Positions 17,574-26,362 of a stretch of DNA of 50,687 nucleotides are shown in pieces (within the stretch, counting starts at the first letter, position 1; each line of letters begins with the position of its first letter). Below the pieces are notes generated by a model, which saw nothing but the letters and a program-made list of their open reading frames with translations, did no database searches and was not told the DNA's origin. A program made the translations under genes and the position numbers. Source of the DNA: Hyphomicrobiales bacterium (GTDB lineage: Bacteria > Pseudomonadota > Alphaproteobacteria > Rhizobiales > Beijerinckiaceae); assembly GCA_019247605.1 (NCBI GenBank), contig JAFBAS010000187.1:1-50687 (forward strand), written 5' to 3'.

Positions 17574-18443
17574 GTGCGCCAGCCCTTGGGCTTTGGCACA
17601 GCAATGTTTCGGGTCCGGTGGGCGATGGATTCAGGGTTTCCGAACGGAGGTCGCGATAGGAGCCTCGACGGCTCGGGCGACAGCAGCAATCACCGGCGCG
17701 CCCAGATCAGCAGGGTCAGCATTCTGCTCGCCGATGATCAACCCGTTTATTTGCATGGGCTCTGCGCCTTGCTTTGCAAGCTCTCGCGCTTCAACATCGT
17801 CGAAGCGCATGTGGATGGGATATCCGCGCTGCAAAGTATTCGGCAATTCAGGCCTCGTATTGCGGTGCTCGGGATGTCGCTTCCCGAATTCAGCGGCATC
17901 GAGCTCCTGAAGCTTGTTCAAGATGAAGGGCTGAGGACGCGGGTGGTGCTCCTCGCAACCACGCAAAAGGAAATCGCCGCAGCTATCAGACAAGGGCCTT
18001 GGGGGATTATCCCCAAGCAAACGCCTCTCGATTGCGTGACGAAATGTCTGTCCGCGATTGCGGGTGGAGAGCGCTGTTTTCCGCCGGGGCTCGTGGACCA
18101 TCCCTCGCGGCGGGAAGCCAAATGGCCCAATGAAAGCGAGAAGATCGGGTCGCTTCTCACCGAGCCCGAATTGCAAATTTCCTTTCTGGTGGCTCAAGGC
18201 CTCTCCAACGCGCATATCGCGTGCCGTCTCGGCGTCAGCGAGGCCGCGGTCAAAACCGAGCTCTACAATGCTTATCGCAAACTCGGCGGGTTGAACCGCC
18301 CCTCTCTGATGACGCTCGCGGACCGGCAGCATCGTTCCTTGCCAACAAGAGTTCCCGGCCAACCCGCTGCCAACCGAGCGAGCCTCGCACGTCATCCACC
18401 TTCTCGGGCGAACGGCGCGAACCTTCCCGCGCCGCGGAATTAA
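17574..18443 (+). CDS. LuxR-type regulator with pseudo-receiver lacking the phospho-Asp
   Basis: Up to 289 residues. The receiver keeps the acidic pair (Asp54, Asp55 in LLADDQPVYLHGL) and the Lys148 (IIPKQTP), but the phosphoryl acceptor is Gly100 (RIAVLGMSLPEFSG, where families have LLDI-x-MP). The HTH at about 194-249 (LTEPELQISFLVAQGLSNAHIA, VSEAAVKTELYNAYRKLG) is well kept, although the usual VKxH is VKTE. It should bind DNA without phospho-control. The start is unsure: a GTG at 17574 opens the frame, with ATGs at 17604 and 17625. The C-terminal 40 residues are basic and Pro-rich. Confidence 0.8.
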   Translation: MRQPLGFGTAMFRVRWAMDSGFPNGGRDRSLDGSGDSSNHRRAQISRVSILLADDQPVYLHGLCALLCKLSRFNIVEAHVDGISALQSIRQFRPRIAVLGMSLPEFSGIELLKLVQDEGLRTRVVLLATTQKEIAAAIRQGPWGIIPKQTPLDCVTKCLSAIAGGERCFPPGLVDHPSRREAKWPNESEKIGSLLTEPELQISFLVAQGLSNAHIACRLGVSEAAVKTELYNAYRKLGGLNRPSLMTLADRQHRSLPTRVPGQPAANRASLARHPPSRANGANLPAPRN

Positions 18444-18813
18444 GCAGCGACCCTGGTTTCCACCTGCGAGGGGGAGTTATCCCCGTTATGGCGCCTCAAC
18501 TTTCACGGCGCCCTTGCGGACGGGGTTGGAATCATTGACGCGCCCGTTACGATTGCTCGGCCCCACTGCAACCTCGACGAGAAACATTCGCGCCGGGAAG
18601 AGACATTTTTTCAAGATTGCTCATTTGGTGCGAGAGATACCATGAGCTTATCGGCAACCTTGTGAATACAACCAGCACTTTATTGCGAATGCTTCAAAAA
18701 CATTGCATGAGTGGTGTGGGGAAGCCGAATAAGTTTTTATGCCAGTAAATCTTTTCCGGATCGACGCAGGCGTGGGAAGCGATCGATGGTCGGAACCATT
18801 CGCGGGGTGAGGC
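18444..18813 (+). other. Intergenic stretch, nothing recognised
   Basis: About 370 bp. The left half is GC-rich, the middle (18600-18760) AT-richer. No gene or clear terminator was seen. Confidence 0.35.
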
Positions 18814-19317
18814 TTGCGGTCTAAGCCACTGATACCGCCGATCTCCGTCATCGGGCGCGACAAGAGGGACATCGTCTCCTCACTGACCATGTGGTTCGCC
18901 GCGAGGCCGAAAGCGGAAGACCACGAAGGGCCACGCACTCGCTCGACGGAGTGTCGTGCGGCATTGAGCCTCGTCTGCCTCGAATTGCTGCAGGTCCGGA
19001 CCGCCGCTCGCCAATATCGCGAAACGCGGCAACGCCCATTGCTCGATCCTCACCTCACCAGCGAAGCTTGGCAGGAGCATCGCGCAGCGATCGCGCTCGA
19101 GCTCTCGCTGTCGGATTGGACAGCGCTCGTGTCGGCTTATGAAGCCGTGAACGGCATTAGAAGCGGGGCCTGCGATGCGACACTCGCGCGCGACGCACCC
19201 GCCGCAATTCGCGCCATCCGGGTGGAGCTCATCACGCCCATGCTGCGAGAAATCGAGCGGGGCTGCGTTTCGCTTGCCCCTTATGCTCTCGACGTCATGG
19301 GCTTGCCGACCGAGTGA
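18814..19317 (+). CDS. Hypothetical cytosolic protein
   Basis: Up to 167 residues, mostly helical: RAALSLVCLELLQVRTAARQYRETRQRPL, then WQEHRAAIALELSLSDWTALVSAYEAVNGIRSG. No signal or membrane helix and no catalytic motif. The family is not recognised. The opening codon at 18814 is TTG; an ATG at 18889 (MWFAARPKAED) could be the real start. It ends 34 bp before the stop of the convergent gene at 19351. Confidence 0.5.
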   Translation: MRSKPLIPPISVIGRDKRDIVSSLTMWFAARPKAEDHEGPRTRSTECRAALSLVCLELLQVRTAARQYRETRQRPLLDPHLTSEAWQEHRAAIALELSLSDWTALVSAYEAVNGIRSGACDATLARDAPAAIRAIRVELITPMLREIERGCVSLAPYALDVMGLPTE

Positions 19318-19350
19318 AGTTCTTCGGCCCGACGCGAAACTTGCGAAGCA

Positions 19351-19893
19351 TCAAAGCGAGAGGGCGTGCAGCACACTAGGGCTGATGAGAGAGAGCAGGA
19401 GGATCACCACGGCGATCAGTCCGACGAGCGCAAGGATCACCACGAGCCCGGCCGACCAGCCTCGCGACAAGATGGCGTCGGCAATTCCGCCCTGTCTTCC
19501 GCGACGGACTGCGCCCGAGGCGCCGGGATAATGGATTGCGAGCCCCTCGCCTTCTCTCCCGCCCGGATCCTTCGCAAGCACGTCGACGGCGAGTCTCCGA
19601 TAGGTCAGGACGCGGCGCGGCGTGCGCTCGCCGAGATGGTAAGCTTCGACCTCTCCCTCGGTCGCCTCCCGCCCGTGCTCTTTGGCAAAGCTTGCGAGCC
19701 AATCGCGCTTGTTCTGCTTGTAGAGCGCGTAAGCGAGAAGACCGACCGTGTCGTCTTCCGCTTGCACAAGCTCGGCGAAGATCGGGCTGCGAACGCCAGT
19801 CGTGGCCTTGGGCTTCACTGCGGGATCATCGGTCACGGCGCGAACGCTGGTTTTTCTCATCGGCTCTTCAAGGGTACGTGCAGGGTCCGTCAT
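19351..19893 (-). CDS. Tail-anchored hypothetical protein
   Basis: A 180-residue protein. The soluble part carries LLAYALYKQNKRDWLASFAKEHGREATEGEVEAYHLGERTPRRVLTYRRLA, a pattern I recall from widespread uncharacterised rhizobial proteins (KQ-x-KRDW, then E-AY-x-LGE). The last 30 residues are one strong membrane helix (AGLVVILALVGLIAVVILLLSLI), so it should hang in the inner membrane from its C-terminus. GGAG lies seven bases before the ATG at 19893. Function unknown. Confidence 0.7.
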   Translation of the reverse strand: MTDPARTLEEPMRKTSVRAVTDDPAVKPKATTGVRSPIFAELVQAEDDTVGLLAYALYKQNKRDWLASFAKEHGREATEGEVEAYHLGERTPRRVLTYRRLAVDVLAKDPGGREGEGLAIHYPGASGAVRRGRQGGIADAILSRGWSAGLVVILALVGLIAVVILLLSLISPSVLHALSL

Positions 19894-20179
19894 CTCGGCT
19901 CTCCTCGCGAGATATTCGCCTCAGCAGGTTCAGATAGCCCGACTTTCGCCATCGCGGCAAGCGCGCGATCAAGCCTCTTCATACATCGACTTCCGTAATA
20001 CATCGACTTCCATAGCAGTCGAACAGTAGAGCCCAAGTGGCACCTCCTCGCCCGACGCCTACTCCTGCAAGCGTGAGCACCTCGCCACAGAAATTCGGGA
20101 AGCGCGCGATGCCGCTCCCCGAAATTAAGATAAACCTTCGCTTCGCCGATCAGTGAGCGCGTTCAGTGACCAGGCGCGT

Positions 20180-20431
20180 TCAGTGGTAGTAATGGTGATG
20201 GTAGCGGTGGTGATGATGCCGATAGTAGTGACGATGGTAGCCGTGGCCAGGCACGGTCCCGCCGACGACCGCGCCAGCGCCAGCCCCGACGACCGCGCCT
20301 ATAGGGCCACCGACGGCCGCTCCCGTCGCACCTCCGACGACAGCTCCCCCCACAGTGTTTTCACTACGCGTCGCGCAGGACGCGGTTGCAAGCGCGATAC
20401 CCAGAGTCGTGACGAGAATAGGAATACGCAC
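20180..20431 (-). CDS. Glycine-zipper lipoprotein with His/Tyr-rich tail
   Basis: An 83-residue lipoprotein. A signal peptide ends in the lipobox TASC; then comes a glycine-zipper repeat (GGAVVGGATGAAVGGPIGAVVGAGAGAVVGG) that inserts in or packs against membranes in related proteins; the end is a run of His, Tyr and Arg (about 12 His in 25 residues). The start is a GTG at 20431 with a strong GGAGGT seven bases upstream; the frame is open further to 20617. With the protein at 7599 it is the second exported His-tailed protein here. Metal binding is a guess. Confidence 0.8.
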   Translation of the reverse strand: MRIPILVTTLGIALATASCATRSENTVGGAVVGGATGAAVGGPIGAVVGAGAGAVVGGTVPGHGYHRHYYRHHHHRYHHHYYH

Positions 20432-20616
20432 CGGACACCTCCCTTGATGCTGTCGATCTTGTGCGGCTGCAAGCTCGAACAGATAGACGGCCCCTCGGCC
20501 AGACGGGGAACGGGGATCAGCCTTTGCGCGATATAACGCTCCATCCGGACCCGAAGTTCCGGCTCGCAACGTTCTCATCAATGCGAGGCCCGAAAGGGAC
20601 TGAGCCCCTGAGCTCA

Positions 20617-21438
20617 CTAATTCCGGGCTGCGTTCTCCGCCATCTGGCGGGGGCGCCAGATCGCCAGATGCTTGATTTGGGTAATCATGGAATCGTGGTT
20701 GGCGAGTACCTTGGCGTCGATCTCGACAATGTCATGCCCCTTGTGTTTGTGGTTGGAGGTGATCTGGGCGTAAAGCGCCAGGCGATTGCGAAGTCGCGCC
20801 GGACCGAAGTTCTCGACGCGGCTGCCGATGTGGATCCAAGGCCCGAGCTTCACGTTTTGGAGAAGCGCGAGATTGGCGAGGCGCAAGATCTGGCCCGGAT
20901 GAACGAGCTTCGCGCGCGCGTAAAGCGGCTCCTTTTCACGGATATCGGAAAGATACTGCGCGAGCGTCGCCTCATCGATCACCACCGGTTCGATGCCGAG
21001 CACCTTTCCCGGCGCAAGCGAAGTTTCGCTCGCTTCGGGACGGTGAACCGGCGGGCGAAGCGGAAGGTTTACATCAGGACGAGGCGCCGCAGGCGCTGCG
21101 ATATCACGAAGCCACGCCTGTCCCGTGGCGCAAAGCTCGCCCTCGCTTTCCACGCGAAGTGCAAGGCCATTGACATCCTCATCGGCCGAGATTGTCGCCA
21201 CCCGGCCATCGTAAACAGGTTTGAGGAAGCGGCACTCCATTCCTCCGCGCTCGAACCAGACCTCGCCGAAACGCTGGACGGGCATATGGGCCATGTAAGC
21301 ATAAACCTCGACACCCGGTACGAGGCCACCGCGAAAGCCGAAACGGCGCGCCGTCTCATCGTCATGGATCCGATTTTCCGAGGCCGCCGCCGTGTTGAAG
21401 GCCTCGACCCGATAAAGAACGGGTGAACTCGTATCCAT
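20617..21438 (-). CDS. Hotdog-fold (MaoC-like) protein
   Basis: A 273-residue cytosolic protein starting MDTSSPVLYRVEAFN. The N-terminal domain has the hydratase-like segment NRIHDDETARRFGFRGGLVPGVEVYAYM, with Asp and His placed as in R-specific enoyl-CoA hydratases (MaoC), followed by ECRFLKPVYDGRVATISA. The second half is less conserved and may be a second, degenerate hotdog. GGAG lies about seven bases before the ATG. It probably acts on an acyl thioester, but no substrate can be named. The dodecin gene lies about 290 bp upstream on the same strand. Confidence 0.65.
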   Translation of the reverse strand: MDTSSPVLYRVEAFNTAAASENRIHDDETARRFGFRGGLVPGVEVYAYMAHMPVQRFGEVWFERGGMECRFLKPVYDGRVATISADEDVNGLALRVESEGELCATGQAWLRDIAAPAAPRPDVNLPLRPPVHRPEASETSLAPGKVLGIEPVVIDEATLAQYLSDIREKEPLYARAKLVHPGQILRLANLALLQNVKLGPWIHIGSRVENFGPARLRNRLALYAQITSNHKHKGHDIVEIDAKVLANHDSMITQIKHLAIWRPRQMAENAARN

Positions 21439-21725
21439 GCTCAGCTCCAAGATCAGTTTTTCGTCATCGCCTGCGCTCAAATCTTCAAGGCGAGCGCCAA
21501 GTGGCGCGCCAAGTCCGGGCGCAGAATCCGGCATGCAAAGGTTCCGACCCGCCAAACCGCGCGCTGCGAGTCTCGCAGCTGCAAGTCGCCCATACGCCGC
21601 GCTTTTCTGCTTCGCACCCCGGTGGGGTCGGCACAAGATCGGCCCTCCCAAAGAGGGCGCAGCTGAAGCCTCAAAGCTCAGACGACCGGAACCGCGGTGC
21701 GAGGGCAAAACCGCCCGAGATGACC

Positions 21726-21944
21726 CTACTCGCCACCTTCCTCGTATTTGAACGAGATCTTGAGCTTGGTGCGGAAGGATTCGACCTTGCCGTCCTTGAG
21801 CTGGAGGTCCTGTTCGACCACCTCGGCAATGCGAAGATCGCGCAAGGTCTCGGCCGCCCTTTCGACCGCCGCCCTCGCGGCCTTCTCCCAGGACTCCGAG
21901 CTCGACCCGACGATCTCGATGACCTTGTAGACGCTCTCTGCCAT
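21726..21944 (-). CDS. Dodecin
   Basis: A 72-residue protein with the complete dodecin pattern: VYKVIEIVGSSSESWEKAARAAVERAAETLRDLR, then AEVVEQDLQLKDGKVESFRTKLKISFKYE. Dodecins form hollow dodecamers that bind and buffer flavins (riboflavin, FMN) in the cytosol. The conserved Trp that stacks on flavin is present (SESWEKA). GGGAGG lies six bases upstream of the ATG. Length is normal for the family. Confidence 0.92.
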   Translation of the reverse strand: MAESVYKVIEIVGSSSESWEKAARAAVERAAETLRDLRIAEVVEQDLQLKDGKVESFRTKLKISFKYEEGGE

Positions 21945-22106
21945 TTGGTCCTCCCTGGTTGCGCGCCGAATCTCTCCAGAATTTCTTGCGAGCCGTGGTC
22001 AGACACTTCAAAAAGATACATATTCCTTTTCGCGTATCGAGGCCAACGGCCAAAGCACGGCCCGACGGTTCTCATCGAATACTCGCTCTTCCAAGGGAGA
22101 AAGGCG

Positions 22107-22832
22107 ATGGAAATGAAAGCGGGCTTGAGCCTTGCCCAAGAGCCGCGTCGCGAACTCGCCGCGCCGGTGTTTCCCGGCACGCCGAGCGAATTCATCACAG
22201 TACTCGCGCATTACCACCGCGCCGAGATCGCTCGCATGGCTGGATGGCGTGATCGGATCGATCGCACCACGAATTGGGCAATCACAGTGGTCGGCGCGAT
22301 GCTTTCAGTGTCGCTCTCGACACCGACCGCGCATCACGGGGTCGTCCTCTTTGCGATGGTGCTCGTGCTCCTGCTGCTCGTGATTGAGTCACGGCGCTAT
22401 CGATTTTTCGACGTCTACCGCGCGCGCGTGCGCCGCCTCGAACGCAATTATTACGCACAAATTCTCTCGCCGGAAAAAGAGGTCGAGAAAGGATGGACGA
22501 AGGTGCTCGGGGACGATTTGCGCCGTCCCAAATTCCACATCAGCTTGGAGCAAGCCATCTCGCGCCGGCTCCGCCGCAATTATTGCTGGCTCTTCATCAT
22601 TCTTCTCTTGGCTTGGCTCTTGAAGATCACCTCCGCAAAGCTCCAGCCAGGCGCCGGACTCGAGGAATTCGGCTTTTCGTTGCCCGATTGGCTGGGAAAT
22701 GCGGCGATCGGCCCTTTGCCGGGCTGGCTCGTCGTCCCGGGTGTCATGCTGTTTTACGCCTGGCTCGCCTACGCGGCGTTCCGGCACTACGAGGCAGAAG
22801 GCGAGCTCGCCTACGGCAATGTGCATGTGTGA
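22107..22832 (+). CDS. DUF2270 integral membrane protein
   Basis: A 241-residue protein matching DUF2270: SEFITVLAHYHRAEIARMAGWRDRIDRTTNWAITVVGAML, then two adjacent membrane helices, then RRYRFFDVYRARVRRLERNYYAQIL, and a second pair of helices near 175-195 and 210-230. The middle loop is cytosolic and charged. Function unknown. The start ATG at 22107 has AAGGGAGAAAGG just before it; the frame is open further upstream but there it runs antisense to two real genes. It ends 15 bp from the end of the convergent TPP enzyme. Confidence 0.85.
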   Translation: MEMKAGLSLAQEPRRELAAPVFPGTPSEFITVLAHYHRAEIARMAGWRDRIDRTTNWAITVVGAMLSVSLSTPTAHHGVVLFAMVLVLLLLVIESRRYRFFDVYRARVRRLERNYYAQILSPEKEVEKGWTKVLGDDLRRPKFHISLEQAISRRLRRNYCWLFIILLLAWLLKITSAKLQPGAGLEEFGFSLPDWLGNAAIGPLPGWLVVPGVMLFYAWLAYAAFRHYEAEGELAYGNVHV

Positions 22833-22847
22833 CGGCCAAACCTGAAA

Positions 22848-24656
22848 TCATGCCCTGAGCTCGTCTGGTTTTGCCGGCTTCTCGTTCGCATCGACGATCG
22901 CCTCGACGATCGCGGCGCGCGGCGAGCTCAAAGCCGCCTGAATCGCCGGGCGCACCTCCTGCGGGCGCTCGCATCTGAAGGCGTCGGCGCCACAGGCTTT
23001 GGCAACCGAGACGAAATCGATTGGCGCGAGTGCGCATCCATATTCCGGATTTCCGATCTCCGCCTGCTCGAATTTCACCTCCGCGAGGCTGTCGTTGCGC
23101 AGGATGATGATCTTCACGGGAAGGTGGTTCGCCACCGCGGTGGCAAGCTCGGCCATCAACATCGAGAAACCGCCATCACCCACGATCGCAACCGACTGAC
23201 GCTGCGGATGGGCAAGGCTGGCGGCGATGGCGTAGGGCAGCCCAGAGGCCATGCTTGCCAGCATCCCCGTGCCTGTAAGCCGTTGTCCCGCACGAAGCTC
23301 GAGGCAACGTGCCGCAAAATGCGTGTTGGCGCCGCAATCGAGCGAAATCACCGCATCGTCGGCCAAGAGATCGCTCACGGCTCGGATCACCATCTGCGGA
23401 CGAACCGGTGATTTTTCAACAGCCACCACCTCGTTCACCAGCTTGTTCCACTCGGCCATACGGCGTTGCATCTCGCCGAGGAAGGCACGATCGCCTTTTT
23501 GGTTGAGGAGAGGCAGCAAGGCTTGAAGTGTCGACTTCACATCTCCGGTAAGGCCCACCTCGACCGGATAGCGAAGGCCGAGCCGGTCCGGCTTGATGTC
23601 CACCTGCACGCCGCGCGCTTGGCCCGGCGCTGGATAATATTCTTCCCAGGGCATCGTCGAGCCAAGGATCAGCACGGTGTCGCAGTTTCGCATGATCCAC
23701 GAGGAGGGCGCCGTCCCGAGATCGCCGATGCCGCCGGTCGTGAAAGGGCTGTCGTCAGGCAGCACGGCCTTGCCGAGGAGCGCCTTGGCGACGGGAGCAC
23801 CAAGACGATCGGCGAGCGCTGTCACTTCATCTCGGGCCGCGAGCGCTCCCTGTCCGGCGAGAACCGCCACGCTTCTACCCGCGTTGAGCACGTCAGCGGC
23901 GGCGCGTAATTGCTCCGCGGGCGGCGTCGGCAAGGGCGGACTCCAGGACGAGGACGAGCGGGCGCCCGGATTGCGAAGCGAGCGCTTGTCCGCCGACATC
24001 TTCATCATCTGCACGTCCTTGGAGATGGCGAGATGGGCGACACCGCGATCGCCGAGCGCGGCGCGACAGGCGCGATTGGCGATGAGCAAAGCGTGCTGGG
24101 GTCCGGTCACCTCTTCGTTGTAGACCGTGAATGCCTGCATGAGCTTCGTGGTGTCGATGCCTTGCTGGTAGCGAACGCCTCGAAGATCATGAAAAGTGAG
24201 GCCGGTCAGCGCCACGACGGGAGCGCCGTCGAGTGACGCATCGACGAGGCCGTTCATCAAATGGATCGCGCCGGGGCCTGTGGTGCCGACGCAGACGCCG
24301 AGGCGCCCGCTGTGCTTGGCAAAGCCCGACGCCATGAACGCCGCACCCTCCTCATGACGCACGCCGATATAACGGATGCGGTCCTGCCGCTTTCGCAACG
24401 CCTCGATGAGAGAGTTGATGCCGTCCCCCACAATGCCGAACACATGCGTCGCTCCCCAGGCGATCAGGGTCTCGATCAGGATGTCGGCGGTGGTGGAGTT
24501 GTCTTCGAAAGCAGGCGAGGGCTGGGCCTTCAGCGCGCTCTCGTTCTCGCTCTGCTGCGCGGAAGCGCTCGAGACCACGCCACCTGCCGCCGCGCCAGCG
24601 GCAAGCTGAAAAAAGCTCCGTCGATCGAAACGGCCTGGGGAAATCTCGCGGGCCAT
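22848..24656 (-). CDS. TPP-dependent enzyme (PoxB/acetolactate synthase type) with Tat signal
   Basis: A 602-residue protein. Residues 1-33 are a Tat-type signal (DRRSFFQLAAGAAAGGVVSSASA). Three TPP-enzyme domains follow: PYR domain with the catalytic Glu in RHEEGAAFMASGFA, a central Rossmann-like domain (AGRSVAVLAGQGALAARDEVTALADRLGAPVAKALLGK), and the PP domain with GDG-x-FSM and the closing N of ILRND. The family includes pyruvate:quinone oxidoreductase, acetolactate synthase and oxalyl or benzoylformate enzymes; which reaction is run here cannot be read. A Tat signal on this family is rare and points to a periplasmic, cofactor-loaded enzyme. AAGGAG before the ATG at 24656 fixes the start. 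Confidence 0.85.
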   Translation of the reverse strand: MAREISPGRFDRRSFFQLAAGAAAGGVVSSASAQQSENESALKAQPSPAFEDNSTTADILIETLIAWGATHVFGIVGDGINSLIEALRKRQDRIRYIGVRHEEGAAFMASGFAKHSGRLGVCVGTTGPGAIHLMNGLVDASLDGAPVVALTGLTFHDLRGVRYQQGIDTTKLMQAFTVYNEEVTGPQHALLIANRACRAALGDRGVAHLAISKDVQMMKMSADKRSLRNPGARSSSSWSPPLPTPPAEQLRAAADVLNAGRSVAVLAGQGALAARDEVTALADRLGAPVAKALLGKAVLPDDSPFTTGGIGDLGTAPSSWIMRNCDTVLILGSTMPWEEYYPAPGQARGVQVDIKPDRLGLRYPVEVGLTGDVKSTLQALLPLLNQKGDRAFLGEMQRRMAEWNKLVNEVVAVEKSPVRPQMVIRAVSDLLADDAVISLDCGANTHFAARCLELRAGQRLTGTGMLASMASGLPYAIAASLAHPQRQSVAIVGDGGFSMLMAELATAVANHLPVKIIILRNDSLAEVKFEQAEIGNPEYGCALAPIDFVSVAKACGADAFRCERPQEVRPAIQAALSSPRAAIVEAIVDANEKPAKPDELRA

Positions 24657-24933
24657 GTGGAGCTCCTTGGTGCGATCGCCGATCCCGAAGAGGCGCAAGC
24701 GGGCATCGCCATTTCGATGCCAAGTCGTACGCGGTCGTCCTCAACGCAGCTGTGGCTCCCGAGTTTCGGCTCTTGGATGATGAGCGATGCCGTTTTGTCG
24801 AAAAGCTGAGGGCAACGAGGCCTTGCTCGGCGCTCGATGCGCGTTCGACATCAGCTCACAAGACGAGGTCGAACCTCGGCCGTGATGGCTCGACGCCGCA
24901 TCGCCGATGCCGCCTCGGGTCAGCGCCTCGGGA

Positions 24934-25407
24934 TTACGGCGCCGCGTGGCACTTGGCGCATTCGCCCTCGATCTCGAAGACCCGACTCTTCGGCCTGAAG
25001 CCCGCCTCGGCGATGGTCTCGCTCAGATCGCGTTGGAACGCTTCCGAGGGAACTTCCTCGACTGTGCCGCAACGCGTGCACACGAGGAATACGGGTGTTG
25101 CGTCATGATGGGGCGCATGGTCGCACGCGGTGTAGGCGTTACGGATCACGATGCGATGGATCAGCTTGGCATCGAGCAGAAATTCGAGCGCGCGATAGAC
25201 GGTGACGGGTGCAACCCGCTTCTCTTCGCGAACGCGATCGGCAAGGTCGTAAGCGGTGAGCGGTTCGGGGCTTGCGGCAAGCTCCGCCAAGACGCGCCGT
25301 CGCATCGGGGTGAAGCGCAAATTCTGATCGTGGCAAAGCCGCTCCGCGCGCGACACGAGCGCGGCGGAAGCTCTCCTCGACCCGGTGCTGCGTCTTTCAA
25401 TGTTCAT
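24934..25407 (-). CDS. zur: Fur-family metal regulator, Zur-like
   Basis: A 157-residue regulator. An N-terminal winged helix (RFTPMRRRVLAELAASPEPLTAYDLADRV, VTVYRALEFL) precedes the metal and dimer domain with CDHAPHHDATPVFLVCTRCGTVEEV and a second CAKC near the end, the two CxxC pairs forming the structural zinc site of Fur/Zur proteins. Its start overlaps the permease gene by 11 bp, so it is the last gene of the metal uptake operon. In related operons the regulator, loaded with zinc, represses the uptake genes at an operator upstream. Whether it senses Zn or another metal is not certain; Zur is the best fit from context. Confidence 0.82.
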   Translation of the reverse strand: MNIERRSTGSRRASAALVSRAERLCHDQNLRFTPMRRRVLAELAASPEPLTAYDLADRVREEKRVAPVTVYRALEFLLDAKLIHRIVIRNAYTACDHAPHHDATPVFLVCTRCGTVEEVPSEAFQRDLSETIAEAGFRPKSRVFEIEGECAKCHAAP

Positions 25408-26362
25408 GGTTCTGGCTCGACAAAGATCGCGCCTGCGCGGACATTTCCTCGACCAAGGGTGGCATGCGCTCAGGCTTGTCAAGACCAGGCGACGCACTCG
25501 CGCCTTGCTTTCGTACGTGGCGCTCATGCCCATGCGCATGCGTGTGCTCATGCACATGCTCGTGCCGATGAACCGGAGCGCCTCTTCGACCGATGAGCGC
25601 GAGCACATAAAAAGCGGCGCCCAAGGCGGTGATCCAAAAGCTTGTCGGCCAATCGGTGTAGAACGCGAGCGTCAGCCCGAACCAAGCCTCGACGAGGGCA
25701 AGCACCACCGACAGAAGAAGGCCTGGCCAAAGTCTTATCGTAACGCGCTGAGCGGCTGCCGCGGGCGCAATCATCAGCGTGAAGACGAGGAGGATGCCGA
25801 CGATCTGCACCGAAGCCGCCGTTGCCAACGCCACGATAACGAGGAAGAGAACCGAAACGCCTCGCAAGGAGACCCCCTTGGCCTCCGCGAGCTCGGGCTG
25901 CAAGGTCGCAAACAGCAAAGGCCTGGAGATCACGGCGAGGCCTGCGACAGTGACGACGCCGAGCCCGAGCAAGGCGAGCACGGTCGGCGCCTCGACGCCC
26001 AGCACATTGCCGAACAGCAAAGCCGTTGCCTGTGCCGCATAGGCGGTGAAAAAATGCAGGAACAGCAATCCGCAGCCGAGCGACATGGCGAGCACGATGC
26101 CGATGGCGACATCGCGATGCTGAAAGCGTTCACCCAGAAAACCCATTCCGGCGCCGGCCAACACCGTCGCCGCGAGAAGCCCGAGCAAGGGTGAGACGCC
26201 CATCAGGACGGCGCCGGTCGCTCCGGCAAAGCCCACATGGGAAAGGGCATGACCCGCGAAGGTTTGGCCTCTGAGCACCAGGAAATAGCCGACGAGGCTC
26301 GCCGCGATCGCCACGATCGTCTCCGCCTCGAAGGCATTCACCATGAACTCGTATTCAAACAT
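25397..26362 (-). CDS. znuB: Metal ABC transporter permease with His-rich tail
   Basis: A 321-residue inner membrane protein of the ZnuB/MntB family (ABC-3) with eight or nine hydrophobic segments and the family landmarks LRGQTFAGHALSHVGFAG and GILLVFTLMIAPAAAA. The C-terminal cytosolic tail holds a cluster of about ten histidines (HRHEHVHEHTHAHGHERH), which could buffer the metal. The ATG at 26362 overlaps the ATPase stop by 8 bp; the frame is also open from 26392. Works with the ATPase and binding protein encoded upstream in the same operon. Confidence 0.9.
   Translation of the reverse strand: MFEYEFMVNAFEAETIVAIAASLVGYFLVLRGQTFAGHALSHVGFAGATGAVLMGVSPLLGLLAATVLAGAGMGFLGERFQHRDVAIGIVLAMSLGCGLLFLHFFTAYAAQATALLFGNVLGVEAPTVLALLGLGVVTVAGLAVISRPLLFATLQPELAEAKGVSLRGVSVLFLVIVALATAASVQIVGILLVFTLMIAPAAAAQRVTIRLWPGLLLSVVLALVEAWFGLTLAFYTDWPTSFWITALGAAFYVLALIGRRGAPVHRHEHVHEHTHAHGHERHVRKQGASASPGLDKPERMPPLVEEMSAQARSLSSQNHEH

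Noticed and set aside
19366-19998. A 210-residue plus-strand open frame
   Set aside because: Antisense to the tail-anchored protein at 19351-19893, which has the better ribosome site, membrane helix and recognisable pattern.
21439-22053. N-terminal 205 residues of a long minus-strand frame upstream of the hotdog protein
   Set aside because: This part overlaps the dodecin gene in another frame and has a low-complexity Arg/Gly composition; the real start is at 21438 with its own ribosome site.
21423-22106. Long N-terminal extension of the DUF2270 gene
   Set aside because: It runs antisense to the dodecin gene, whereas the ATG at 22107 has a good ribosome site and the family's normal start.
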